Shown in pieces: positions 1-11,135 of a DNA stretch of 64,000 nt. The notes under the pieces are model-generated. The model worked only from the letters and a program-made list of their open reading frames with translations, had not been told where the DNA came from and did no database searches. Positions within the stretch are counted from its first letter, which is position 1; every line of letters starts with the position of its first letter. Origin of the DNA: Coenobita brevimanus (Eukaryota > Arthropoda > Malacostraca > Decapoda > Coenobitidae); contig CM064671.1 in assembly GCA_032717465.1 (NCBI GenBank), forward strand, positions 56,514,394-56,578,393. The letters are read 5' to 3'. The position numbers and the translations under genes are program-made.

Positions 1-1774
1 CAGGTTCGCCTGTCCTATGGTCGACCTTCCCACTGTCTGTCATCTCCCCCTTATGTACGGTGGTGAGCATGTGCACGACCCTCTTGTCATGCCACCTTAT
101 TCCCAGCATCTTCTCAGACTTGCGTAGGTGCACGTTTCCTCGCTGCAAGGTTCCTGCCTCTGTGAATTTAGGGAAGTGGGCACGATTACTTTTGACAGTG
201 CCGCAGGAGCCAATGCCGTGCTCAGAAAGGTATTTGGCAAGTTTCAGTGCTGTATAGTAGTTGTCTGTATACAGCACATGATTCCCATCAAAATACTTTT
301 CAAGGAGCACTTTCACTACACAGCCTGAGAAGCCAAGGGGGTGTGTTTTATCCAGATCGACAGTGCTGACTGAATAAATGACGAAGTCAAGGATGTACCC
401 CGTCTTACAGTCTCACAGTACAAAGAACTTAATTCCAAAGCGATGGCGTTTGCTTGGAATGTACTGAACAAACCAAAGACGTCCTCTGAACAAAACCAAG
501 GATTCGTCAATGAAAACCTTCTGAAAGGGGTGGAAGAATGATATAAACTTATCCTTCATTCTGCTCAGAATCTCCTGAATCTTCCAGAGTGGGTCAGTTT
601 GGGAAGGTATATCGTTGTCGGCAAAGTGCAGGTTTCCCATGATGTTCCGGAAGCAATCTCTGGCCATGTACTTATTGAAGGTGGGTGAGGGTAGTATGGG
701 GTCCATGGACCAGTATTCTTCCAACTCATGCTTCTTGGAGTGTGGCATGAGAAGCATGAGGGCAAAGAACACATACAGCTCCTGCACTCCCAGCATGGAC
801 CACTGTTGCATCTTGGCTGCACCTGTACGACGTGCAGCACGTTGTGATTCATACCTGTTAGTCTCATCACATATGTGCTGCATGACTTCGTCATCTAGGA
901 AGGCCAAAAGGTAGTCCACACACTCAGCATTATCGTCAATCGTGAAGGCAGGCTGAACTCCTGAGGAGCTCTCATCAAACACTAAATGTTCAGGCACAAA
1001 ATCGGACCCGTCCGTCCATGCGAAGGCGTCCAGGATTCCCTGTCGTGGTGGTGTAGGGTGGGTGGTGGTGGTGGGTGGCTGTGAGGAAGATTTACCCTCT
1101 TCAAGGTCACTCGCACTGACCCTGGGTTGCCGTACAGCACTAGCAGCCCTTACCCTACTACCAACTCTACTTTTACAAGTCCAGGATTTACCTCTTCCTC
1201 TACGGCCTGCCTTCACTGTTGATGCTGGTGGTGACTCCGATGATGAAGACTCCGGAGATAACTCAGCCGACGATGAGGAAGAAATGAGTGAAGTGGGGCT
1301 TAGGGAACGGGGAGGTGAATCAACTCGGGACTCATGGTGGGCTGGGTCACTCGGGAGCATTGTTCTGGGGCTAACACACCGCCTTTTCACTCCCTTCCCA
1401 AATTCCTTCCCTTGCTGCACTAATGGCTCCTTTCCCTTGGAGCTAGGGATAACTTCCGACACTGAAGCACTCGTACTAGCACTTTCTGGCACGATTACCT
1501 CACCCGGCTCATCACACGATTCACCTGAATTGTCAAAATCACTATCCATCATCACCATGGACAATTCTGCTAGTTCACGTGCCACTGCAGAGTCACTAAG
1601 TCCTTTCCTGCTTCCCTCACTACTTTTTTTGAGGTAGAGGTCACGGGGCCCTTTGCAATGGGCGCAGAAGTGGCAGAAATGGCGGGGCGCGAGTGCGACA
1701 TGGTTTGACCACAGCGGAGGACAAGGAACTAAATGCCGTGGCTTCTCTGAGAAGGCAAGGGTTGACAATGACAC
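1..1774 (-). pseudogene. piggyBac-type transposase, family A, broken and partial
   Basis: This encodes a cut-and-paste DDD transposase (DDE_Tnp_1_7 type). The open stretch 413-1774 holds an acidic and serine-rich N-terminus and then WSMDPILPSPTFNKYMARDC, KVFIDESLVLFRGRL (first catalytic Asp) and [21 protein letters not shown] then stands where family B (17760-20108) has Cys. Beyond the TGA the same frame goes on (DCKTGYILDFVIYS, VLYTDNYYTALKLAKYL with the second catalytic Asp) to the window start. The probable N-terminus begins at an ATG at 1699-1701 in another frame, so a one-base shift near 1620 is likely. No ATG opens the long frame itself. The gene is dead, and its C-terminus is outside the window. 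Confidence 0.85.
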
Positions 1775-2418
1775 TGAGGCTGCCTGCTGCTAACTTACAT
1801 GCTAATTTATTATAGGTAGAAAATCTCGGCAATACATAAAGAAATAGGTAGTTCCAGGTGAATGTAAATGTCACTTAGGCTTCTCCCTTCCTTTCTGATA
1901 TATATTTTTATTACAGACATCGATTACAAGGCATATTTCAAAGGGGAAATTACCGTGGTAATGTAGCGAATGAATGCACGTGAGGTGTTGTCAGGTGATA
2001 ATTAGCCAATTCCTGGTGTATAACACTATCACTTACTTTATTTATTTTTTGGTATATATTATTTTGTATAAGTATAGGGCATAGGGCTTATTTCAATGGA
2101 TAAAATCTGTGGAAAAATCAGGGGGAGGTTTGCTTAGCGCAGCGCGGCGTGCGAGGTGAGAGGACAGGGTAATGGAGGGCAGATAGGGAGGGGAGTCACG
2201 AAGGGGGTAAAATCGCTAAAATGTCAACAATGGATGGGAGTACAGATGAGATTTGGAGTGCTGACTAGTGTTGGACATTGGCAGTACTGATAGATGATAC
2301 AAGTCACCACTTGAGAGCCCGGGATAATTCAAAATAACACAGAATCACAAAAGTGACGCCCCGCGGTATGATCCATTGTGGCCGAGCGTCATGAAAGTGA
2401 CGCCCCCTGGTTAAGGGG
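1..2418 (-). mobile_element. piggyBac-type DNA transposon, family A (cut by the window start)
   Basis: The right end is TTAA at 2419-2422 next to an end that reads, on the minus strand, CCCCTTAACCAGGGGGCGTC. Nearly the same end is seen in the element at 44780. TTAA duplication is the hallmark of piggyBac. The element is inserted into an RTE-like retrotransposon, whose sequence resumes directly at 2423. Bases 1775-2418 are the noncoding 5' part. The other end lies outside the window. Confidence 0.85.
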
Positions 2419-2422
2419 TTAA

Positions 2423-3720
2423 TGATTCATTAGATGATACAATCGTTCCCAGATATTTAAAATTTTCTACATTCTTCGCCACATTATTTCTGATTACACG
2501 ATCAATTTGGTTCTCCACGTTCATATTAATAATTTCAGTGTTTCCACAATTTATTACCAATCCAACTTTTTCTCCTTCCTCCATCAGACAATCAAGCACC
2601 CTTTGTGTCTCGTAATTACTTCCACAAATCAGTACAATATCATCAGCATAGTCCAAATCTAACAGCCTCTTATTTTCTTTTCAATTGATTCCTGCACCTG
2701 TTCTCCTTACAAACTTTCTCATAACATAATCCATAACCAAATCAAACAGGAAAGGCGAAAGAACTCCTCCAAACAGCAAAGGTGAAAGGACTCCTCCTTG
2801 AATCACTCCTGACCTAACTTCAAATGGATCACTCAAAGAACCACTCACCATTACCTTACAAAATGTACCTTCATGCAGGCTTCTAATAATATTTACAAAC
2901 TTTTCTGGTATACCATAAAATCTCATAATTTTCAACATAGCTCCACGTGAAACACAATCAAACGCCTTTTCAAAATCAACAAAACACGTCCTAAGTGGCA
3001 TTTTCACCTCAGTAGCTTGTTGCATTAGATGCCTTACAATAAAAAATTAATCATTACAACCTCGACCCTTTCTAAATCCCTCTTGTTCTTCTCTTAAAAT
3101 TTTATCAATTACTGGCTCCATTCTGTTCAACAAGATTTTGGAAGAGGCTTTTGCAACTACAGGTGTCAAAGTTATCCCCCTCCAATTTCCACACATACTT
3201 AAATCTCTCTTTATTGGTATTTTTATAATCACTCCATTTTTCCACTCTTCTGGAATTCCACCATGATCCCAAGCCACATTAAAAAGTTTCAAAAGCGCAT
3301 TCATCAACTCATCATTTTCTACCTTAAGCATTTCAGGCAATACTCCATCCTATCCTGGGGCCCTGAAAGTCTTTAATTCCTTTATAGATTTTGCTACCTC
3401 TTCCAAGGTTATATTCCCTGTTTCTATTTGCATATCTCTCTAGGCTGGCAAAATGTCCTCTTCAGCTGGGATTGGTCTGTTTAGAATAGATTCAAAATGC
3501 TCCTTCCACCTTCCTGTTATATCCAAATCTTTAGTCATCAAGTTACAGTTTCTATCTCGTACAGGTATTTCGTTCCTGCTCTTTTCAGTCCCAGTTAACT
3601 CCTTTATGGCCTGATACGCTGCTCTTGTGCTCTGACCGTCATTTAAACTTAACTTGTCTCTTTTGCATTTTCATCATACAGCCTCCTCTTATCACGACTA
3701 ATGAGCCTAGATTATCTACT
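2423..3720 (-). pseudogene. RTE-like non-LTR retrotransposon, reverse transcriptase part, decayed
   Basis: In minus-strand order the pieces read MLKVENDELMNALLKLFNVA with GGIPEEWKNGVIIKIPIKRD (3047-3340), FVDFEKAFDCVSRGAMLKIM with FYGIPEKFVNIIRSLHEG (2681-3025), and MDYADDIVLICGSNYETQRV (2411-2656, YADD catalytic box). EKAFD-V-R----I---YGIP is typical of RTE-class polymerases. Several frameshifts separate the pieces. A short duplication, GGVLSPLLF then GGVLSPFLF, lies in the V-QG-VLSP region. The element is cut on the left by the family A piggyBac. Upstream sequence at 3341-3720 fits the region before the RT palm but is degraded. Confidence 0.8.
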
Positions 3721-4000
3721 TACAAAACTACTCACGTATAACAACCGCTCGTCCACGGGTCTAATATATGTATAACTGATCTACAAAACACAGTAGAAGA
3801 AGCTAGGAAGGTTTTACAGGTGTGGGTAAGGTGGTGTAGGTGATGTCTGGTGTGGTGAAAGTTTGTAGGTGTGGCGTGCTGTAAGTTGTAAGGAATGGTG
3901 TGATGTGGTGTGATGCGATCGGTGCATGTGGTGTAACATGGTATTGTGGTGTGATATGGTACTGTTATGTGGTAAGGTAAAGATGGTGTGGCATGATGTA

Positions 4001-5430
4001 CAGTCGAGGCCATAAATAATCACCTATCCTCCTGTACCTCGTGCCTCAGGCTGGCTCCATTATGCTCGGCAAGTCACACTGGAGTAAGAAGGGCTGAGAG
4101 TGAGGGGCCAGAGAGAGAAGGGAAGGTGGGTGGGGGAAGAAGCGATGGTGCTGGGGTGGAGTGAGGGAAGGGAGGAAGGGTAGGTAGGGGAGGTAGAATG
4201 AAGTGCGAAGTTGTGGCCACATAATTTGTTAATTTTCTTTCATCCAGGGCATTATATGAAGGAGTTACTCTTCAGTAAAGCTGCATTGCACCTTGTATAG
4301 CGTTGTCAGATAACAAACATGAGATAGGTGGTGATATCAAGGACTGGCTTGTGAGAGAAGTATACTGACGCGACAGATGAATTTTTAGCGCAGAGCCATG
4401 GAGATTGTATGGGCCCAGATTGTCAACGCGTGGAAGCCAGAGAACGAGAGGACACGGGCCCGCCTTCTCCAGCACACCAAGGATCAGTGGGAGCTGTTCA
4501 GACGAAACCAGCAAATAATCAACAACATTATTTTCCCGGTGTCACGAAGCCTGCATGAGGTTTTTAAGGCATGAGGCCACTGGACTACTTACTAAGGCGT
4601 TCCTGGTTGCTTTGGCTTGACCAGTGTCGGTAAACATTGACATAGATGTATTTTGGGAGTTTGAATCGGATTTTGTTTCATTTTCCCTCTAATAGATTAA
4701 GAGAGATACCGTTATCATATCCACCCATGAGCACAGACATCAAATTTATTTACTTTTTATGCACAGTTATTTTAAATAGCCTTTTCATATTGAGTTCATT
4801 AAATAAAAATATTGAATTGACGTGATGGTGACTGTATAGAGGAAGTGTATACCGTGAGGGTGATCATATTCACTGTGGACATAGCCATGTCAAAGGTTGC
4901 ATATAATAGTTTTAAAAAATAATTACATGAGGGTAGAGGACGTTTCTTACACAAACTTTACGGAAGTCAAAGCCATCCACATTCCATTCTGCGTCTGAAG
5001 TCAAAACACATGGATAAACATAAATATCTGGCTCCGTACTAATGTTTGATCTGTCATGTCAGCATATTTCTCTCATGAACCAGTCCTTGATATCACCACC
5101 TATTTAAAGCTTGTAATATGACGCCGCTATACAAGGTGCAATGCAGCTTTATCTACCAAGTAGTAACTCCTTTATATGACGCCCTGAATGAAAGAAAATT
5201 GACAAACTATGTGATCACAACTTCGCATTTCATACTCCCTCCCCTACCTGCCCTCCCTCCCCTCCCTCACTCCACCCCAGCACCATCGCTCCTTCTCCCA
5301 CCCACCTTCCCTTCTCTCTCTGGCCCCTCCCTCTCAGCCCCTCCTACTTCAGTGTGACTTGCCGAGCATAAAGGAGCAAGTCTGAGGCACGCGGTACAGG
5401 AAGATAGGTGATTATTTATGGCCGTGACTG
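4001..5430 (+). mobile_element. Tc1/mariner-type element with very long inverted repeats, internally deleted
   Basis: The left end, CAGTCGAGGCCATAAATAAT, and the right end read backwards, CAGTCACGGCCATAAATAAT, are near identical. The similarity runs inward for about 340 bp on each side (4001-4350 against 5080-5430). TA flanks both ends (3999-4000 and 5431-5432), as expected for Tc1/mariner. The centre holds only the end of a transposase (4398-4574). Length is 1,430 bp. Confidence 0.85.
4398..4574 (+). pseudogene. C-terminal remnant of a Tc1-type transposase
   Basis: A 58-codon frame from ATG to TGA contains MEIVWAQIVNAWKPENERT and DQWELFRRNQQIINNIIFPV, then SRSLHEVFKA. The spacing W---V--W-P--ERT---L--H----WE--R-----I--I--S---R---V--A is that of the end of Tc1/mariner transposases (established family pattern). 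An in-frame TAG stands just before the ATG. The catalytic DDE part is absent. The remnant lies between the long inverted repeats. Confidence 0.7.
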
Positions 5431-6339
5431 TACGTGGTGTGGTGTAGCTGGTGTGGTGAAGCTGGTGTGGTGTAGTTGGTGTGGTGTACCTAGTATTGCG
5501 TAGATAGTGTGATCTAATGTTGATACTATGGTGTAGGTGGTGTGATGTGTTGTGATATGATGTAGTGGGTGTGCTGTAGCTGTACTGTGGTTTGGTAGAG
5601 TTAGTGTGTAGTGTAGGTGGTTTGACGTTGTGTATTTGGTGTGGTGTGGTGTGGTGAAAGTGGCACAATGTGGTATATGTATTATGATGTGTAGCCTAGT
5701 TGGTATCGTGTAGTATAAATGGTTTGGTGCAAATGGCGTAGTGTGGTGTATGTAGTGAAGTATGGTGTACTTGGTGCGGTGTAGGTGATGTGTGGTGTGT
5801 GGCGTGATGAAGTTGTCTGTGTGGTGTAGGTGGTGTGGCGTGATGAAGTTGTCTGTGTGGTGTAGGTGGTGTGGCGTGATGCAGATGGTATGCTGTTCGT
5901 GGTGTTATGTGGAATGGTGTGGAGTGATGTGGATTATTGTACTGCAGTGTGCTATGGTGTACTTGGTGATTTGGTGTAGATATATTTGGAATATTGTGTT
6001 GTTGTGTGGTGTGATATTCCTGGGTGTCGTGTGGTATGGTATCGTTTGCTGAGATGTAGTTGGTGTGACTAGTGCCATGTGGAGTAGATATTATGTTGTG
6101 TAGGCTGTATGGTGGGGTAATGCTAGGTGGTGTGGTATAGTGTGGTGTGGTGCGATTAGGTTTTGCGGTGTGTTACGGTGGGATATAAAGTGGATGGTGT
6201 GGCGTGGTGAAGGTATTGTGTCGTGAAGCCGGTGGTATGGTGTGGTGGAAGAATTATGGCGTGATGTGTCGTGCTGTGGTGTGGTGTAGGTGATATGGTG
6301 CGGTGATCTATGGTTTGATGTAATGATATATTGTAGGTA

Positions 6340-6680
6340 CTGAGCTGGTCTTACTTCGTTTACGGTGATCACCTCTTTTTCTGTATTTTTCTTGCTATAA
6401 TTGCTAGAATTTGCACTTGTCGTGAACACTTTTGGAATTACTGTAGAGGTAGCTGCAGCCTCCAATAACTCGATCATAATGGGTTATTATGTATGAAAAG
6501 TTGTTAGTATATATATACACACACACACACACACGCACACAGTACAGGGAACTTTATAAAACACACACAAAAGGCGTCATTATATTCAGGGGATTAAGAT
6601 ATTTTGATAAATTTTGCTTTTTTAGTTGATGTATTTCTTGAATCAAATATTGTGCTCATTATGCCCAGCCGTTATAAGTA
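6340..6680. other. No gene seen; (CA)n array
   Basis: AT-rich sequence with a short CA microsatellite at 6515-6535. Nothing else was recognised. Confidence 0.4.
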
Positions 6681-7195
6681 TGGAAGAATGAACCAAAGGT
6701 CAAAAGCCCGTGAAATGTTGACTCCAAGGAAAAAAAAAAAAAAAGATAACTTAGAGCCAAATTCAAGATCTGTTCATTTTGAAATGCCTGGACACACTGC
6801 GTTTGAAAGACTGAAGGTCATAGACAGTAGGAAATACAGACAGAGGAAGACAGTTCCAGAGTTATCTTGTTGCATTCACGAAGGACTGGAAGAAACTGCA
6901 AACTCTTGCATTGGAGAATTGTAGAGAAAAGGAATGAGAGTTTGTTGCTAGACGGGCGCTATGCACCCGCCCTACTCGTGGAGGGATGCAAGCAGACAGT
7001 TCAGAGGAGCATTTACCATTGAATTAGCCACAGATAAGAGATAAAGATGCAGCAGTGCAGCAAAGAGACAGAGGTTGAAGTAAGCCAGTAAGAGAAGGAG
7101 AATAAATGAGACGAAAAGCCTTTGATTCCACCCTGTTGAAGAGAGCCTTACATGGAGAGCCTCCCCACACATGAGAGTTGTACTCTACACCGGGG
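6680..7195 (-). mobile_element. 3' end of a jockey-like non-LTR element
   Basis: On the minus strand the sequence runs from [12 protein letters not shown] and NRVESKAFRLIYSPSLTGLL to a poly(A)-like tail (poly-T side at about 6729-6745). The same 3' end is seen intact at 25170-25660, so this is a 5'-truncated copy. The frame is broken. Confidence 0.75.
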
Positions 7196-7199
7196 CGAA

Positions 7200-8090
7200 T
7201 ATCATATGAGGAACATCGGCACGATGACATCTTAGTATATACTGATTTCGCTATTACCAGAAAAATTTATTCAGCTTAGAAATGTCGTCTTCTAATGACG
7301 GGATTATATACAACCTCTTTTAACCCCTTTGCTAGCGTTGGCCATTCCATACATGATGACAATTGCATTAACTTACCTTGCCATCTAGATGTAACAATAC
7401 TGTTTCTGAATATTATGTATTAAGACTGTTAATAACCAATGTGCGAGTAGGCTATATTTACACAGCCATGGCAGGGCAATTGGAGACAACATTAACACTC
7501 AGACGACTATATTCATCGTCAACTGAATAAAATATTTTGCGGTTAGACCAAACTTAATACCAGATTTCACACAATTACTAGACGGCAAAATTTACAATCT
7601 GACTAATTTTTGTGCTATACGGATTAGCCTACGATTACATTAGTCTACACACCAAATGCAGGAAAATGAAGATCAAATGATGTTTTCCTATGTTTTTATA
7701 ATAAATATTATTGTATACAGGCACTCCCGTTGTTAAGATATTTGGCTTTGACAGGGAGTACTTGGAATAATAAACTTTATTTACACTTTATCAATGACTA
7801 TTGTTTTTATAGGCTGAGTTTGATATGTTGAAGTACTTAGAATATGAATAATTTAAAGTTATGTTTTACTGTTGTATTTTATATTTTATATTTCAGTTCG
7901 GTGACGAATTTTATATACTCTTCTTTCTGAAAACAAGAGGTTTAGTTCAATTTTGTGACAGCCCTGTTAAAGTGGAAAGGTTAAAAAGGCCAGATCCAAC
8001 AATTTTGTTCGAGAAGTCTGCATAAAGGTAAATAACTTTGTCTGAAGGTAGCAAAAATATAATAAAAACCACGTCATCGAAGTGATGTAA
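7200..8090. other. 3' flank of the IR gene, no other feature
   Basis: AT-rich sequence downstream of the receptor stop. Apart from the candidate AATAAA at 7776-7781, no gene or repeat was recognised. Confidence 0.4.
7776..7781 (-). promoter_or_regulatory. Candidate polyadenylation signal of the IR gene
   Basis: AATAAA is read on the minus strand about 310 bp downstream of the receptor stop codon. It is a six-base match in AT-rich DNA, so it is only a candidate. Confidence 0.3.
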
Positions 8091-8225
8091 TTAACGATTC
8101 ATGCAGCAAGAGTGAACAAGTTTCTCCAGCAGCAAGATAACGGCAGCCAGAATGGAGCCCAGGAACAGTAGGTAGAAGGCGCCTTGCAGGTGATCCAGGC
8201 CCAATACTAGCTCTCTGGTATCACG
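8091..8225 (-). CDS. IR exon 10: last membrane segment and stop
   Basis: The acceptor is TTTTCATTTTCTCAG. The frame reads [20 protein letters not shown], then the hydrophobic run [14 protein letters not shown] and ends [10 protein letters not shown] before TAA at 8091-8093. L-L-HLQGAF-LL-LG is the usual third membrane segment of the family, with a short cytoplasmic tail as expected. A possible polyadenylation signal (AATAAA on the minus strand, 7776-7781) lies about 310 bp beyond the stop. Confidence 0.95.
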   Translation of the reverse strand, partial: RDTRELVLGLDHLQGAFYLLFLGSILAAVILLLEKLVHSCCMNR

Positions 8226-10351
8226 CTGAGAAAATGAAAATGTTCTGATTTCCTAATTATGAAAATTACTCCTGTTAGGTGATGGCAACATGTCAACATT
8301 TTACATATATTTCACTTACAGGAATTAAATGAGCTTAATTCAATTTCGAGATATTTTTCTGTTTTTTAACTAAATGAACCGAGGGAAATTCCATTTATTT
8401 CTTTCGAAAACGTTGTTTGAATTAAGAATATGTGGAATTCAATGAAATAGTGGAATGAAATGAAACATGCCATCTACAATGTTCATGGCTTGAACACTGA
8501 ATATTTTTAATTTAGATTCTGGTGAAATGATCTCATTAGTGCACGCAGCTTGCAATTTGTGTGATGAACGCTCACCAATTCAGTGCTGAAATCAGGGTAC
8601 GTATCCAGCTCAGCTTTTGCTCTCGTCTCCCTCACCCGTCTGGCAATCACATCGGCAGTCCAGTATTTAATGATTCCTGCATCCTCCAGCCGACGCGTCA
8701 CTTGATTGAACTGGGTGTAAAATGGAGCCCCTTTCCTTGTATGTAAAAAGAGAAATAAACAGTTACCTCCTTTACTAAGATGGTAACCTATAATGATTTT
8801 TTTTTTAATACTAGTAGACGTTTGGACTCAACCTAACCCATCCGTCTCAAAGACATAACTTGTATTTTATTCGTGCTTCCCCAGGCGATATTATTCAGTC
8901 TGAGGAGAAAGGGTCTGAAATAATCACACAGTCTTTTTACCATAAGTTTGTACTGCTGTGAACGGACGAAAAAGACACTGCCTTTGCCCGTACACTCACG
9001 TACTGGGTCATGACTTGTCGAAGAGTTATAGTACAGAGACTGGGGGAGTGGAAGCCGATGGTGTAATTAGAAGTGAAACAGTTACCATAATCCCACTCCC
9101 CCACTGTAAGAATTTAGGCAGAAATAACCCAAATATTGTGCGCTTAGGCTTGGGCAGTGTTTCTATCTCTTGTCCACAATTGTATGTTATATGGTTTTCT
9201 GGCTCACAGCATACGATTGTATTCAGCACTGGGGACACACCATGGAATGAAGGGGTTATCGAGAGAGTCCAGAAGTGAAGGGGTTAATGAAATTATATTC
9301 AGTTCATAGAATTCGAAGTGTCTGTATGTTGAAAAAATGAAAAACAAAGAAAAACAGCAATAATGCACTAATGAGATTGTATAACATAGGCTACATAACT
9401 AAAAATATTTCACTAGTAAGATAAAGATATTCTAAAACAATTCTAATTATTACAATGTGTGAATTACTTAGATATCTTACCTGAACCCATAACCAAAAAA
9501 CGCCACAAGAAAAAAACCTTTCTTGCTGACGAAGAAGGGAGTATAGCCGTTCTTGTCGGTGTATCGAGAGGCCACAATAATTGATATGTAGTTTTCACAG
9601 TCAATTAAACTGAATCTACCCTGTAGAACCTGTCTCAGGCCTTCGTCGGAATCATATGCCTGTTGAAATATAGGTAGAATAATCATGTACGAATGGGACT
9701 CCGTAGTTTAGTCATATGAACCCTTCAGTCTTACTACACTTCGTCATCCACTAAGCTAAAAGAGATTGGGGCTACTTGCTAGGTTAGAAGATATGCAAAT
9801 GGGTGTAAAAACTGATGCTAAGCTTTGCCTGATAGCCCTCTAGATCTAATTAACACTTAGATTTGTATTCTTTGGGTTTTGTAACACCTGTTCATTGGTG
9901 AATTATTCTGCTCATAACGCCTCCCCATCACTTGCATCTTATAGATACAAATTAAACAAATATTAAAACAATGTAAATAGTATATGTGAGAGTGCTTTGG
10001 TGTCAGGGGCAAAAATATTTGCTAAGGAAGAGGTGCATGAAATTTTGTTCGCCACTTAGAATATGAGTCTTAGAGTAGTGCATGAGTGTTATTTTCCACC
10101 CTGACGCTTCATAACCAAGCAACTTATCTATGGACAGAAGACATATCTAGTTTCTGTGGATATCAGCTAGCAGGGGAGAGTGAAGATTATAATAAGTGAA
10201 GTATTAGGTGAACATTGTCTTACTGCACGTACAAATAAATATAGCAGCCCTTTGTCTCTGGCTAGAAGTAAATCAAATATTTGAAATTTATTATATATAA
10301 AAGTTTCATACTCATATTTAAAAAATTCTATAAAGTACCAGGTAAGCATTT

Positions 10352-10399
<48 letters not shown>

Positions 10400-10497
10400 C
10401 CAGACGCCTCAATCCCGTTTGGGGTGGCCACAAACAAATCGCCTCCAAGTCGCCCTGTCCCCCGCCATTTCACTGCCCTGCTCCCAACTCACACCCC

Positions 10498-10582
<85 letters not shown>

Positions 10583-11039
10583 ACACGAGTATATAGTGTA
10601 TAAATTAATATACTTGACCTCCATATGTTTATGTATGTGCTGAACTGTGGGGTCTGTGTGTTTGGAAAAGTAATCCTTCGGGACGCCCTTGAGGAGCCAA
10701 GCATCAATGCCCCACCGCCAGTTGTCAGCTTTGACAAGATCCTCTAGCACTTCCACAGGGCGGGTCTTGCCTTGGACGGAGAGGTGGGCGATGAGAGAGG
10801 ACCTGAAACCAGTACTGATGACCAGACAGAACACCAGCCACCAACCCACCAGCATCTGAAAGAACCAAAATGTAGGACATAATATATTCTCGTCAGCTTA
10901 GGCACTTGAATCCAATTAATCCTATCATGGATTTTTCTGTTTGCTGATTCATGGTCTTTCAAGACGATTTTATTCAACTAAAAGAATTACTTTTTCGAAC
11001 ATACGTGGTAGAAACTGCCCCTTCACTTAGGTTGTATCC

Positions 11040-11135
<96 letters not shown>

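Larger units (their letters stand above)
3820..6330. repeat. GTG-rich minisatellite (GTGGTGT-type), split by a DNA transposon
   Basis: Bases 3820-3998 and 5433-6330 consist of irregular repeats of GTGGTGTAGGTG-like units on the plus strand, including a clear tandem of about 35 bp at 5805-5880 (GGTGTGGCGTGATGAAGTTG). Both flanks have the same orientation, so the transposon at 4001-5430 dropped into one array. The long open frames in this region are by-products of the repeat. Confidence 0.8.

Noticed and set aside
1062..1637. A 191-codon open frame on the plus strand
   Set aside because: It lies opposite the family A piggyBac transposase, whose motifs are clear.
5792..6477. Open frames in the GTG-rich region
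   Set aside because: They are made of the minisatellite unit (VWCRW-type repeats) and have no other content.
7323..9284. TTAA-CCCCTTT at 7321 and GAAGGGG-TTAA at 9285, considered as a TTAA element
   Set aside because: Receptor exons 9 and 10 lie between them, and the similarity of the ends stops after a few bases.
10281..10855. Several frames with long Tyr-Ile runs
   Set aside because: These are translations of (TA)n arrays. Only the part of 10619-10855 before the array is a real receptor exon.
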